From contig NC_057863.1 in assembly GCF_019393635.1 (NCBI RefSeq), positions 574,190,284-574,254,283 on the forward strand: 64,000 nt of DNA, written 5' to 3'. Positions 1 to 11,235 of this stretch are shown here, in pieces. Made by a program: the position numbers and the translations under genes. A model generated the notes under the pieces. That model saw only the letters and a program-made list of their open reading frames with translations, made no database searches and was not told where the DNA came from. Position 1 is the first letter of the stretch. Every line of letters begins with the position of its first letter. The stretch is from Dromiciops gliroides. Taxonomy: Eukaryota; Chordata; Mammalia; Microbiotheria; Microbiotheriidae.

Positions 1-172
1 CAGGGAGATAATATGCAAGCAACTATGTACAAACAGGCTATGTATGGAATAAATTGAAAATAATTAATACCGTGAAGGCACTAGAATTAAGAGTGGTTAG
101 GAAAGGCTTCCCACAGAAGGTGAGATTTTTTAGGAAGAACTTGAAAGAAGCCAAGAGGCAGAGAAGAGGGAG
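1..172 (+). repeat. Ancient dispersed repeat, middle part, cut by window edge
   Basis: The text runs gcaagcaactatgtacaaac, then an aggcactagaattaag-type motif, then aaaggcttcccacagaaggt. It is the continuation of the unnamed repeat whose head (caggcactgtgctaag) occurs at 11236, 22495, 39762 and 53086. The head of this copy lies outside the window. Family name not assigned. Confidence 0.5.
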
Positions 173-279
173 AGCTTCCTATGCATTGAGGACAACCACT
201 AACAAACTTCAAATGAATTGAATACATGAAAGTCTCTGTGAATACTCTGTGACTTCTACAATTGTCTTTCTCCAATATC

Positions 280-372
280 CTCAGTTGGAGGTTTTTACCT
301 TTGTATATCCCCCAAATCAGCACAGTACCTGGCAGTCATTAGCTGCTTTATAAATGCTTGTTGATTGATTTC
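280..372 (+). repeat. L2 LINE 3' end fragment
   Basis: Contains the L2-type terminal sequence: cagtacctggcagtcat followed by taaatgcttgttgattgatt. This resembles the L2 3' end (cagtgcctggcacatagtagg...aataaatg). No coding part is present. Confidence 0.55.
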
Positions 373-1399
373 TAAAGAGCAGAAAGAGGTGGATGAGGTG
401 CTACTTTCCTCTGCAAACAGATAAAGGATGATGCACCTTTAATGAGCACATCTACATACCAAAAGGCACCCCAGAGGAAAAAGTACTTTCACCTTCTCTG
501 TCTCCCAGGGGTGGTGAGAATAGCCTTGGCACTCCTTACTTTGTAAGGGGTCATGCCCATATCTCAGGAAACTGTGTGCGACGCCGATTTGCCCATGCTG
601 CCGCCAGATTCACTTTACAGAGCTGGAAGAATAGGGAAACTTCTGCGGTCTCAGAGAACAGAAACTGGGGACACACCTCCTCCTGGGATCTTAGCATTGC
701 TGGGGTGAGTGATCCCTCAGAGTAAACCACTCTTTTCCCTCTGTTAGCTGGATTGTACTCCTTTAATCCTACAAACTGGAATGCTGGTAAAAGGCAATGT
801 TAGATTCGTTGCCTGAAACCCAGTGCAGTCCTTTCTGTTGTATCTCTTTGTTCTGCATTATACCACAACACATACTGTGGTGTCACCGAGGGTGGAGAAA
901 TGGCAGAGCTAGGAAGGACGTTTTTCCCATGTTCCATACTGAACCCTATGATTCTCTTTTTCAGTCTCTCTGTTCTCTATTCTTCCCCATTCCCTCCCTC
1001 TCCCTCCTCCCCCCTCTCTCTTTCTCTCTGTCTCTGTCTCTGTCTCTGTCTTTCTCTTCTGGGGCTCCCTTCTCATTGTTGACTTTCTTCCTGGGATTAT
1101 CATTTTTAGGGAGAGCCCTACACATGCTTCATTAATGCCTGGACTCTCTCCAGAATCCTCCTCTTTCTTGATGCCTAGGTTATCGGCCCCAGTGATAACA
1201 TGCACAGCAAGTACTTAATAAATCCTCTCTCAGATTTGACAACTGAGTGGAGGATGGGTTGTGGTGGAAAGAAGACCTGAGACATGAGGGGATAAGATGA
1301 TGATGATGATACATCATAGGTACTTAATGAATATTTGTTGTTTGATATATTTTCTGTAACTGTTTATGATCTCCTGGGAGTCCTTTCCATTATATGCAT
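373..1399. other. No gene seen; short CT/GT-rich repeat
   Basis: No coding signal I can support. Positions about 990-1061 are a pyrimidine-rich simple repeat (TCTCTG and CCCTCC units). The reading frames through it are low-complexity. Positions 1286-1303 hold a short GAT trinucleotide run. Confidence 0.6.
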
Positions 1400-1554
1400 T
1401 TTCTTTTTCTTTTTCTTTTTTTTTTCAGGGCAATGGGGGTTAAGTGACTTGCCCAGGGTCACACAGCTAGTGTCAAGTGTCTGAGGCCGGATTTGAACTC
1501 AGGTCCTCCTGAATCCATGGCTGGTGCTCTATCCACTGTGCCACCTAGCTGCCC
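1400..1554 (-). mobile_element. WSINE-like SINE
   Basis: A T-rich tail (about 1400-1425) is followed by the reverse complement of the SINE body and ends in the head ccacctagctgccc. Imperfect flanking copies of cattttct lie on both sides (about 1397 and 1562), consistent with a target-site duplication. Confidence 0.85.
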
Positions 1555-1789
1555 GATACACATTTTCTGTAGGATGAAATAAGAATGAAATAAATGAAAT
1601 AAGAGCTATTGTAATCAATATGCATGTAGCAAGCTAAATACTTAAATGGGGAGCTCATATCAACATTTGGGAAAATCCAGGCATAGGTTATAACTAGGCT
1701 TTATTTTGGAGACATTCTTGGAGTAAATTCCAATGTGAGGCATAATGAACCAAGAGAAAATTACTTTCTTGGGTCAGGCTCCCAGGACT

Positions 1790-2040
1790 TGATGAACAAG
1801 TATGCTCTCTGTAACCTGCCTAAGGAGTGATCATCCAGCCTTTCCTTAAAAACCTCCAGTGAGTGTAAATCCACTACTTCACAAGGCCAAGCATTTTTCC
1901 TTACATTGAACTAAAACCAGGATCTCTGCAGCTTCTGTACACTGTTCTCAGTTTGGGGCCAAGAAGGACAAGTGGAATCCTTCTTTCACTGGGCCCTCCT
2001 ACCTTCCAAATCCTCTTTTCTCCAGGTTAAATATTCTCAG
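1790..2040 (-). mobile_element. CR1/L3-type LINE 3' fragment, antisense
   Basis: Reads like the complement of a CR1/L3 3' end: gatcatccagcctttcctta, aacctccagtgagtg, ctacttcacaaggccaagca, then ctcttttctccaggttaaat. Highly diverged, with no open frame. Confidence 0.6.
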
Positions 2041-2294
2041 GGCAGCTAGCTGGCACAGTGGTTGGTTAGAGTGACAGGCCTGGAGTCAGGAAGACCTGAG
2101 TTCAAATCCAGCCTCAGACACTTACTAGCTGTGTGACCCTGGGCAAGTTGATTAACCCTATTTGCCTCAGTTTCCATATATGTAAAAGGAGCTGGAGAAG
2201 GAAATGGTAAACCACTCCGGTATCTTTGCCAAGAAAACCCCAAATGGGGTCATGAAGAGTCCAACACAACTGAAATGACTGAACAACAACAACA
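2041..2294 (+). mobile_element. MAR1-like CORE-SINE, near full length
   Basis: Head ggcagctagctggcacagtg, B-box-like gttcaaatcc, core ctagctgtgtgaccctgggc, then cctcagtttcc and the long tail gccaagaaaaccccaaatgg ending in an AAC-rich end. All modules are in order over about 250 bp. Confidence 0.85.
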
Positions 2295-2689
2295 TAAAAG
2301 AGAAAACAGAATCTTGAGAGCTGAGAGGACTGAGCAACAACAACAAAAAGTTGCAGTTCATTCAACTCAAAGTTTCAGCTAGAGTGGGGTAGGAAGGGCA
2401 TCAAAGCTTTGCCACCAGGGCACTCAGATTCTGAGGGTGAGGTAGCATTTGTAGTCACTCAGTGGGTAGAACCAATTGAGTTTAGCATCCAGTTAATAAG
2501 AATACTTTGTTAAAATAGGAATCTCCTTGATCAGGTATTTTCCTCCCCACAAGCAACTATATCACAGGGGAACCCTGCTTTGGCCTTTCTGCCCAGCTAT
2601 CTTTCCTGGTGGCACTTTCCATCCTTGGCGGGTGGAAGGGGTCTCTTTTTCCAAAGTGCCTTGTACTCCAAGGTGATGAATGTTCAGAA
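2295..2689. other. No gene or clear repeat
   Basis: Nothing recognised. No long open frame, splice-framed exon or simple repeat stands out. Confidence 0.5.
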
Positions 2690-2933
2690 ATTTTTCCATT
2701 TCATCTGACTCTTAGTGACCCCGTTTAAGTTTTTCTTAGCAAATATGCTGGATTGGTTTGCCATTTCCATCTCCAGCCCATTTTATAGATGAGGAAACTG
2801 AGGCAAACAAGGTTAAGTGACTTGGCCAAGGTCACACAGCTAGTAAGTGTCTAAGGTTAGATTTGAACTCAGGAATATGAATCTTCCTGAGTCCAGGCTG
2901 GGTACTTTATCCACTGTGCCACCTAATTGCCCA
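2690..2933 (-). mobile_element. MAR1-like CORE-SINE, antisense
   Basis: The reverse complement carries the full MAR1-like order. Tail tagtgaccccgtttaag comes first, then tagatgaggaaactgaggca, gtcacacagctagtaagtg, and the head tgccacctaattgccc at the right edge. Confidence 0.85.
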
Positions 2934-2941
2934 GGATCCAA

Positions 2942-3265
2942 GGTCTCATTCCCTAAATTGTTGTTTAGCTATGCTTTTCCCATTCCATACTTGTGCAATT
3001 TGATTCTTGAACCTAAGTGAAAGACTATGTGTTCATGACATTTCATCTTATCAGATTTGCACCATTGTATATTATATATCAGTCTAATTTGGGGATTCCA
3101 TCATCATTCTGATTAGTGTTATCTAGCCCTCCCACCTTGATCATCTACTTCCTTGGTGATCACAACATTCAAGATGTTGATTAAATAACATAGGATTAGG
3201 GGCAGAACCCCTGGGGATACTTTGTTCCTGGAGAGCTTCCTCCAAATTGGCTGCCACCCCTTAAT
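2942..3265 (-). mobile_element. CR1/L3 LINE fragment, antisense
   Basis: Antisense CR1/L3 landmarks in order: gaacctaagtgaaagactat, atttcatcttatcagatttg, cccctggggatactttg, cctccaaattggctg. No open frame survives. Confidence 0.6.
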
Positions 3266-3450
3266 GGCTAGTCTAGGTTCATTTCCTGGCTCTGCTTGCC
3301 ACCTGTGGACCTTGGGCAAGCCACCCTTTGAGACTCTTTGAATCTCAATTTACTAATGAGTAAAGGTGTCCTGATAATACTCTCCCACACCTCCAACAGT
3401 CTAACACTTTGTAAACATTAAGGTGACACATAAATGTGACCTTTTATTAT
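3266..3450 (+). repeat. MIR-type SINE, diverged
   Basis: The core reads ggttcatttcctggctctgc, then gaccttgggcaagcca and a tactaatgagtaaagg segment. This is the MIR order, with many substitutions. Confidence 0.45.
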
Positions 3451-3639
3451 CACTAGTCAGTTCTGCTATAACTCAACGTATGTATTCCCCCAAAGCACTG
3501 GGCAAAAATCACAAAATAAAAACCACATACCTTATGGGCGAAATGGGGTATGGGAACATAACGCTCAAGAACTTTGTCAGTGGTATTAAATGGTGGAAGA
3601 AAGGCACTTCAGAGGTCGGCTTGTCTGAACTCTCTCCTT

Positions 3640-3750
3640 TTCCTAAGGAGGAAATTGAAGCTCTGATTGATTAAGGAATACAGGATCACACAAGTCATAA
3701 ATGGAAGAGCAGAGATTTGAATCCAGGTTATCTGACTCCAAATCAAGCAT
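3640..3750 (-). repeat. MIR-type fragment, antisense
   Basis: Reads ctaaggaggaaattgaagct...ggatcacacaagtcataaatg...gagatttgaatccaggtta. This is the order of a reversed MIR. Confidence 0.5.
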
Positions 3751-3765
3751 TCTTTCCTTTGTACT

Positions 3766-4022
3766 AGGTGGTCCAGTGGACAGAGCACCAGGCCTGGAGT
3801 CAGAAAGTCCTGATTTCAGATCTAACCTCAAATGCTTCACTAACTACCTTAACTAACTTACCTGAGTAAGGAATTTAACCTCTGTTAGCCTTAGGTCCCT
3901 CAACTGTAAAGTGTGAATAACAGCAGTACCTACCTCATAGGGTTGCTGTGATAATCAGATGAGATCTTTGTAAAGTGCTAGCGCAGCACCTGGCACATGA
4001 TAGACACTTACATGCTTATTTC
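3766..4022 (+). repeat. MIR/Ther-type CORE-SINE, long copy
   Basis: Starts with a degenerate tRNA-like head (ggtggtccagtggacagagc). It continues through taacctctgttagcctt and ctacctcatagggttgctgt and ends with agcacctggcacatgataga, which is the L2-like MIR tail. Nearly all MIR modules are present. Confidence 0.7.
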
Positions 4023-4708
4023 CTTCCCCATCTCCATATAGTTAACTTGCTTCTCCACCACAGCTCTAGAGAGCCAGACCAATGGATGCCTTGGAGACAC
4101 AGTTCTAACCACTCATTTTATTTGTTTTGATAAGTGACTTAATCACACAAGCTTTAGTTACAGCCTCATTTTTCCATTTGCAAAGGCAGACTCCCTATTT
4201 AGAGACCCAAGTACAGGAAATGGTCTTAGGAGTGAAAGGCATTTCCGTACCTATAGATGGTGGCACTCAGGCTACCCCTGGTGTCTGGGGCTGGAAAGTG
4301 TGGGATGGAGAAAATCTTCATAAAAACCTATGCTGATCATGGCCACTTATACAACACACGCAACAGGAAACACAACATTATCCTTTCATCAAATTCCAGG
4401 AGAATCATTTGCCAGGAGAAGTGGCCTGATTCCATTAGATTAAAAAAAAAAAGTTGCTAGGAAATGGTAGGAAGTCTTCCACAAAGGATTTCCTTTGGTC
4501 ATTGTTGCTTTTATATAGAAAAAAAATTAAAAAAGTGGTAGGGGAAGTCCAAGAGTTTCCCTATACTGGTGAGAGGTCTGTGATTCAGAATTTAAAAGGC
4601 AAGTGTTCAGGCATGATCGTGGTGGTTTTGGTCTCTTTGTTTTCCATTCTGTCCAGGCTTGCCCCTTGGAATGCTGGGACCAGCCTTCTATAGTCTGGTC
4701 TCAAGTAT
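4023..4708. other. No gene seen
   Basis: Open frames of 60-80 codons here overlap one another and resemble no family I know. Nothing supports translation. Confidence 0.5.
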
Positions 4709-4966
4709 TGTTTGTTGTTGTTCAGTCCTTTTAGTCATGTCCAATTCTTCGCGACCCCATTTGGGGTTTTCTTGGCAAAGATACTGGAGTGGTTTGCCGT
4801 TTCCTTCCCCAGTTCATTTTACAGATGAAGAAACTGAAGGCAATAGGGTTAAGTGACTTGCTCAGAGTCACATAGCTAGTAAGTGTCTGAACCTAGATTT
4901 AATTAGGAAGATAATTCTTCCTGGATTCTGGTCCCATGCTCTATCCACTTTGCCATCTATCTACCC
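4709..4966 (-). mobile_element. MAR1-like CORE-SINE, antisense
   Basis: Begins with the tail gttgttgttcagtcctttta, passes through gaccccatttggggttttct and gagtcacatagctagtaagt, and ends at the degenerate head gccatctatctaccc. Confidence 0.85.
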
Positions 4967-5114
4967 TGGGATCAAGTATCACAGGGGCATAGAATTAAGA
5001 ACTAGACCATCCAATCCAACTTCTTTATTTTACAGATGAAGTAAGGAAGGCTGGGAGAGTAGAAGTTACTCAAAGTGGCCTTTGAATTTTTTTTATATTA
5101 TTCCCCTTTATGTC

Positions 5115-5465
5115 ATTTCTAGTCTAATAAACTGATCTGCTAGCTTTCTCCTCCCCCACACTCATATATGACATCCCATCTCCTGCCTTTATGCCTTTAC
5201 AGGATGTTCCCTCAATTGAGAATACAGTTTCTTCTTCCCTGTGGTTCTTATAATCCTGAACTTCCTTCAGAAAAACTCAGGCGTCACCTCCTGCATGAGG
5301 CCCTTTCTGATTTCCCACAGTTGTGATTGCTCTGTCCTCTTGAAATTACTTAATATTTATCTATGTATAAATTGTATCTCCCCAGTATCAGCTTTGTATC
5401 CTCAGTGATTATTAGAACAGTACCTTGAATATAGTAGGTGCTTAATCAATGTTTGTTTAATGCAT
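5115..5465 (+). mobile_element. L2 LINE 3' UTR fragment
   Basis: Reads tcacctcctgcatgaggccc then tttctgatttccc. It ends with taccttgaatatagtaggtg and a cttaatcaatgtttg tail, which is the L2 3' end order. Noncoding. Confidence 0.65.
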
Positions 5466-5504
5466 ATGTTGTTTGTTCCTAAGGTCCTCTGACAATTTTC
5501 CTGC

Positions 5505-6480
5505 CCTGTAACATGAATATAATTACTCTTACAAATTATACCCTTCAAGTACCTGAAGACAGCCATCCTTTCCTCCTTAATAATTCTTTCTTTAGGCTAA
5601 ATATCCCTAGTTTCTTCAAATGAACTTTACAAGACATGGAACTTTACAAGAACTTCACGTTCCCTCACTATACTGGTTAACTTCTATTAGACACACTTCA
5701 TTAACACAGTGACTGGCACATAGTAGACACTTAATGTATGTCTATGGCCAGACTGACACTCTCAAGGTCCTTCCTAAAATTTGATACCTAGAACTGAACA
5801 AACTAATACAGATGTGACCTGATCAGGAAGGATTATAGTGGGATATCAACCTTCACCTGCCTTATTCTAGACACAGAGTTTCTATTACCAGTGTCCTAAC
5901 ATCTTAATGACTTTGTGGGCCGACACGACATACCATTGACTCATATTGACTTTGTAGAATATTAACCAGGTCTGTTGTACCTGAACTTCTTTCTAGGCAT
6001 ACCTCATCTATACTCTTCTTGTGTAGCTGACTTTTTGAACTGTAATGCAGAACTTCACATTTATTTACATCTCATACATTTTATTAGATTTTATCAATTG
6101 CTCCATGTGATTGACATGTTTTTATTTCCCGATTCTGTCATTCAGCGTGTAAATTATTCCTTTCAGCTTAACCTCACATTTAATAAGGTTTCTATTTATG
6201 CTTTCATCCAAGTCTTTGACAAAAATATTGAACACAACAAGGTCAATCTGGTTACCATCTCCAGAGTTACAATGATCTATTAGTCATATTTTGGGTCTCA
6301 CTGTTCAATTAGTTCTGATTCTATCTAACTATACTATCATCCAATTGATCATTTTATATGGATCCATGATATTCAGAAGGATATCATGAAAGACTTTATC
6401 AAACTTGATAAAACTCACATATGCGATATATGTCATTTACCCTGATCTATCTAGTAACTGTAAAAAAAATGAAATAAGGT
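5505..6480 (-). mobile_element. CR1/L3 LINE, antisense, about 1 kb
   Basis: Antisense landmarks follow each other: gtacctgaagacagccatcc, ggctaaatatccctagtttc, ctcaaggtccttcctaaaat, actcatattgactttgtaga, tttgacaaaaatattgaaca and gatctatctagtaactg. An unrelated stretch lies near 5640-5740. No frame is intact. Confidence 0.65.
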
Positions 6481-6539
6481 TTATTGACATATCTTTTTTT
6501 CTCAATTAAAATTTTTAAATTAAATTTTTTTACTGGTTC

Positions 6540-6744
6540 TCAATCCATTCTTCATTAGTTCATACATCTGTCAGAGTTTCTTTGACTTTATGCTTTTTGT
6601 CATTTTGGATGGAAAAATAATATTCTTTTGTATTCCTATGACATTTGTTGACTATTCTCTAATGAGGGGACACTCGTAGTTTCTGGTTCTTTGCTAAAAC
6701 AAAAAGTGCTGCTAGGAATATTTTTATACGTATGGTTTCTTTCT

Positions 6745-6778
<34 letters not shown>

Positions 6779-7250
6779 CTTTGGGAGTATATAGCTAGTA
6801 GCACTATTGCTAAATCAAAGGGTGTACTACTTTAGTGACATTGTGGATATAGTTCCAATGGCTTGCCTGCTCTGCTAACAGCTTATCAGTATATCTGTCC
6901 TTCCATAGTCACTCCAACAATTTTCATTTTACTTTTTTTGAGTCATCTTTGCCTCTATGGTGGCTATGAAGTGTATTCTCAGAGTTGTTTTAATTTGCAT
7001 TTCTCTTATTATTAGTGATTTGGATCCTTTTTCCATCTGGTTGTTGACAACTTGCCTTTGCCTTTTTGAGATCTTCCTGTTCATATCCTTTTTGAGAGAT
7101 GAGTTTTGTTTTATATATTTGAATACATTCCCATATATATCTTAGATATAAGCTCTTTTGTCAGAGAAACTTGTTGCAAATACTTCCCCCCAATTAATTG
7201 TTTCCTTTTAAATTTTTACTGCATTGACTTTGTGCAAAAACTTTTCAATT
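6540..7250 (-). mobile_element. L1 LINE ORF2 3' region, antisense
   Basis: The complement matches the C-terminal end of L1 ORF2 as seen in the copy at 35515. Examples are gttgttttaatttgcatttc, tgttcatatcctttttgaga and ttgtcagagaaacttgttgc. It lies between two CR1/L3 copies and contains a TA-dinucleotide run. Frames are broken. Confidence 0.65.
6749..6776. repeat. (TA)n microsatellite
   Basis: An uninterrupted run of TA units inside the antisense L1 fragment, replacing L1 sequence at this point. Confidence 0.9.
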
Positions 7251-7640
7251 TCCCCAACAACTATTGACCTAACAACCTTCACTTGAAGACCTCTAGTGAC
7301 CAAGGAGCCAACTACCTTCCAAAATAGCCCATTCTACTTTTGGACAGTTTTATGAGAAGTGTTTTCCCTCTTATGTTATGCATAAATTTGCCTCTGCATT
7401 CAGACACTTATTACTCCCAGTTCTACCCTTTAGGAATAAATGAAAAAAGTCTAACAATTTTTCTCTACTAAAGCCTTTCAACTACTTGAGGATAGCTATT
7501 ATGTCTTAAGCCACAAGACTTTTCTTTTACAGGCCAAACATCTCCAATTCCTTCAACTAGTTTTCTTATAAATAGTCTTGGGAGTCTTCAATTCTGCTTA
7601 CCCCTCTCTGGATCATCTTTAATACAACAGTGTCCTACTT

Positions 7641-7656
7641 AAAATGTGGAATGTAG
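7641..7656. repeat. Left target-site duplication of SINE
   Basis: aaaatgtggaatgtag occurs here and again at 7796-7811, flanking the SINE. The two 16-bp copies are identical. Confidence 0.85.
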
Positions 7657-7796
7657 GGGCAGCTAGGTGGCGCAGTGGATAGAGCACCAGCCCTGGAGTC
7701 AGGAGGACCTGAGTTCAAATCTGGCCTCAGACACTTAACACTTACTAGCTGTGTGACCCTGGGCAAGTCACTTAACCCCAATTGCCTCACAAAAAA
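7657..7796 (+). mobile_element. WSINE-like SINE with clear target duplication
   Basis: Head gggcagctaggtggcgcagt, centre gagttcaaatctggcctcag, core ctagctgtgtgaccctgggc, and a short A tail. Identical 16-bp duplications flank it. The clean match suggests a fairly young insertion. Confidence 0.92.
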
Positions 7797-9262
7797 AAAT
7801 GTGGAATGTAGAATTAAATACAATAATCCAGATGCCATATGACAGAGCAGAATACAGAGGAATTACCATTTTCCTCATTCAGGATGGGTTGCAATCTAAG
7901 GTCGCATTAGCTGCTTTGGATGCTGTATCATATTGTTGATATATTTTGAATTTGTATTCCACTAAAACCCTCAGATCTTGCACAGGATACTTTTAGCCAT
8001 ACCTTTCCCACATTATATTAGTATTTATAAAGTTGAGTCTCTGAACCCAGTATATGACCACATTTATCTTTATTACATTTTATTTTATTATATTTGCCCC
8101 AACATCCTGGCCTGTCAAGATCTTTTTGGATCTTAACTCTTTCATTTAAACAATTAGTTATCAGCTTCCTGTTGGTTACAGATTTAATAGGAATACCACC
8201 TATGTCTTCATCTGAGTCATTTATAAAAATGTGAAGCCAAGGACACAGAGGGAGAGAGAGCCAAGGACAAATTCCTGTGGGGACTGGCTATTCGATAGAC
8301 TCCCCTCCAAATGGACATGACCCATTGCGACTTTTTTAGTCTGGCCATTGGAACTACTCTGACTCTACCTAATGTTTTATTATTTAGTGCATACCTCTTT
8401 AATCTTGTCCACAAGGTTATCATGTGCGATTTTGTTAGTTGCTTTGTGGAAATCTAGACAATTTATACCTAGCATTCCTCTGATCTAGTAGTCTAATAAA
8501 CCTACCAACCAAAAGGAAATGAGTTTAATCTGGCATGGTCTGTTCTTCATAAAGTCATGCTGCAATCGGTGATCAACACTTCCTTTTCTAGACATTCACT
8601 AAGTATCCCTTTAGAATTTTGCCAGGAATTGAAGATAAAGCTCCCTGATATATAGTTTTTAGATTTAATCCTCTTTCCTATCTTTTGAAAAGTGGGACAT
8701 TTTCCCCTCTTCAATCCTCTGTCACCTCTCTCATTGTCTGTGATCTTCCAAAGATATTGGCTGATATTGGCTGAGCAATCACACCTGTCATTTCTTTCAG
8801 TGTCCTGGGATATAGTTCATCTGGGCCTGGTTATATGAATTAATCAAAGACACATTTAGGTTCTCTCTTCTTATTTTCTTAATTATCTTGGGATTCAATT
8901 GCCTTTTGACTGTTGTTGTTATATATATATTTTTCAGTCTGAAGATCATTTTTCTTGGCAGAGAAAACAGAAGTGAAATAATAGTCAAAACAAATCGTTC
9001 TGCCTTTTTCTTTCACCTAGTACTATCATTCCTTTCACCAGGAGCAGCAGTCCTATTCCTTCTTAAATCCTACTCTTTTTCCTAATATAGCTCAAACAAA
9101 CAAACAAAATTATATTCTTGCTTCTTTTTGCATTTCTGGTCAACCTCAACTCATTTTGAGCATCTCACCCTGTTACAGGACTATATTACTCTATTCTATT
9201 CTTCCTCTGTAACTTGCTTTTGCTTCTTCTTCTTTTTCTTCTTTACATCTTATCAAAAGTTA

Positions 9263-9408
9263 ATGGGGAAGCTAGGTGGTGCAGTGGATAAAACACTGGT
9301 CCTGGATTCAGGAGGACCTGAGTTCAAATTTGGCCTCAGACACTTGATACTTACTAGCTGTGTGGCCCTGGGCAAGGCATTTAACCCTCATTGCCCTGGG
9401 AAAAAAAA
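9263..9408 (+). mobile_element. WSINE-like SINE
   Basis: Starts gaagctaggtggtgcagtgg, carries ctagctgtgtggccctgggc, and ends with ttgccctggg and an A run. It sits in antisense CR1/L3 sequence. Confidence 0.88.
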
Positions 9409-9533
9409 GTTCATTTGACTCATCAGTTCTCTGTGTACCTATATCAGTTTCATTTGACGGCTCCTCCTCTCCCCTCTGCTCCCTCCCAACTTTGGAATTG
9501 TTTGTGTTGTTAGAATTATATTCTTTAAAGCTT

Positions 9534-9788
9534 TCTATCCCTGCTATTGGAGGAGGCTGAGGCTGCTGGAGCCCTTGAATTTGGGAATTCTGAGCTGAAA
9601 TGGTGCTAAAACCAGTCAAGTTTCTATATTAAATCTAGCACCAAAATGTTAAACCCTTGGAAGGAGAGGGCTACCAGGCTGCCTAAGGAGGGATAATCTG
9701 GCTCAGGTCAGGAAAAACGGAGAGGTCAACATGGTGGCCATTATAATTCTAGTCTGGGTGGGATAGGCAGACCAAGACTTAAAAAAAG
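9534..9788 (+). pseudogene. RN7SL: 7SL (SRP) RNA retropseudogene, 5'-truncated
   Basis: 7SL RNA is the RNA scaffold of the signal recognition particle. The copy follows 7SL order: ggaggaggctgaggctgctg (Alu-domain part), a diverged middle, ctaccaggctgcctaaggag and ggctcaggtcaggaaaaacg (S-domain part), then ggccattataattctagtct and cagaccaagact with an A-rich tail at 9781-9788. About 25 nt of the 5' end and a stretch after aggtcaa are missing. The 7-bp flanks aaagctt (9527-9533 and 9789-9795) fit L1-type retroposition. Divergence and truncation rule out function. Confidence 0.75.
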
Positions 9789-10246
9789 AAAGCTTCCCAT
9801 GTCTCTTGGGCTACTACCAGTGTGTGGAATTTAGGTCCTGGGTATCATTCACTCTTTCTGTGAATTCTGTGAAGTAACCTCTCTATAAACCCAAAGATGT
9901 GTCAGACTATGCCTGACTTTTCATTCCTACCTATCATTAATCCTAAAATAGGTGGTCACTTTATGTAGAAGGGTCCCATCATTTCCATATCAGCAAGTAA
10001 AATATCCTTATTGAATAGAATCAGATCTACAATAGTGGTTACCCTAATTGTTTCTGCTGTCATTTGAAGAAGTAAATGAAGACTAAGACATATTAAGAAA
10101 AATGATCAGGTATTCTAATTAAATCTTATTTCCTTTCTTGTTGAATGAGACAAATGGGTTACTGAAGATTGCTCACCAGTTTCTGTGAAGAGGATAAGAG
10201 TTGATCACTTGTGGTAGCATTTATGAATATTTTCTTTAGGGTTTGA

Positions 10247-10293
10247 CTTCCTTCCTTCCTTCCTTCCTTCCTTCCTTCCTTCCTTCCTTCCTT
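10247..10293. repeat. (TTCC)n microsatellite at a SINE tail
   Basis: TTCC units run directly into the T-rich (antisense A) tail of the next SINE, so the repeat probably grew from that tail. Confidence 0.85.
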
Positions 10294-10442
10294 TCTTTTT
10301 TTTTTTGGAGGAGCAATGAGGGTTAAGTGACTTGCCCAGGGAAACACAGCTAGTAAGTGTCAAATGTCTGAGGCTGGATTTGAACTCAGGTCCTCCTGAA
10401 TCCAGGGCTGGTGCTTTATCCATTGCACCACCTAGATGCCCC
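10294..10442 (-). mobile_element. WSINE-like SINE, antisense
   Basis: T run, then ggttaagtgacttgcccagg, aacacagctagtaagtg, and the head caccacctagatgcccc. Confidence 0.9.
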
Positions 10443-10600
10443 TGGGTTTGGTATTTTCAGTTACTAATGTCCCACTTCAGTGCTTCATCATCGATTGGAG
10501 CTGATTCTATATTTTAAATGAGATATACATCATTAGAGTTTACCAAGTGGAGACTCAATGATCCTTGTTGGGGACATAATAGAGGGGATTTCTGTTTTGA

Positions 10601-11235
10601 TATGGGTAGATGACTTCTGAAATCTCTTCCGGTTCTGAAATATTGTGATCAAGTCTGTTTACCTGTGTACTGGGAGGTTGATCAACCACCAATAGTCAAT
10701 TGAACCAGGTAATAGAAACAAATGAGATATAAAAGTTTTGTCCCTTTCAGACTTGGAATAATATTTGCACTTTGGAAAAGATCTGAGATCTTGAATGGGT
10801 CATACCCTGTGTGTCCTATTAGCAGACTGGGAAGGGAAATACAGAGAAGTGTTTTATCTTTTCTTTTTCCTACTGGAGGCAATGAAGAATCATGTCTAGC
10901 GGGACCCCTAGTCAACCTCCCGCTACACAGTCAAGTGGATGTCACAGAGTCTAAGAAATGGAATGGATTTCTGAAGTCATTTACCCAAGATAGAGGAGAA
11001 GAGAGTCATTTCTGACAATCTAAAGTGAACATTTCTGGCCGCTGAGAAGAGAGTATGCTACAGAGGAAGAGTCCTGTTGCCACATCAGCCACCAAAGTAA
11101 GTGCCTTTACTTTGAGCTAATTGTGTCAAATGAGTGATGTCTGAAGGTGAACTAGTAAGGACTTAAGAGAAACAGTTTTAGAGGTGCAGACCCATGGGGT
11201 GGTTGTCCATCTCACAAGTAAGAACAAGGTAAAGG
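10601..11235. other. No gene seen
   Basis: Positions 10605-10660 resemble a MIR 3' end. The rest is unassigned. Overlapping frames near 10680-11015 on both strands resemble no known protein. The motif cctttactttgagctaattg at 11104 recurs in similar form at 19566. Confidence 0.45.

Larger units (their letters stand above)
7262..9255 (-). mobile_element. CR1/L3 LINE, antisense, about 2 kb, interrupted by a SINE
   Basis: Starts again at the element's 3' end (gaagacctctagtgaccaag) and runs inward through tacttgaggatagctattat, aaaatgtggaatgta, cattagctgctttggatgct, gtcaagatctttttggatct, cttgtccacaaggttatcat and gtgtcctgggatatagttca. The RT-coding part should be included, but stops and indels break it. 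A WSINE-like copy at 7657-7796 splits it. It repeats segments already present at 5505-6480, so these are two separate insertions in the same orientation. Confidence 0.7.
9796..10600 (-). repeat. Possible continuation of CR1/L3, antisense
   Basis: Pieces such as ggtggtcactttatgtagaa and tagaatcagatctacaatag resemble the further upstream part of antisense CR1/L3, and their position after 7262-9255 fits. The match is weak. A simple repeat and SINE at 10247-10442 interrupt it. Confidence 0.3.

Noticed and set aside
800..1135. 112-codon frame with serine/leucine-rich end
   Set aside because: Its C-terminal half is a TCTCTG-type simple repeat, and the start has no supporting features.
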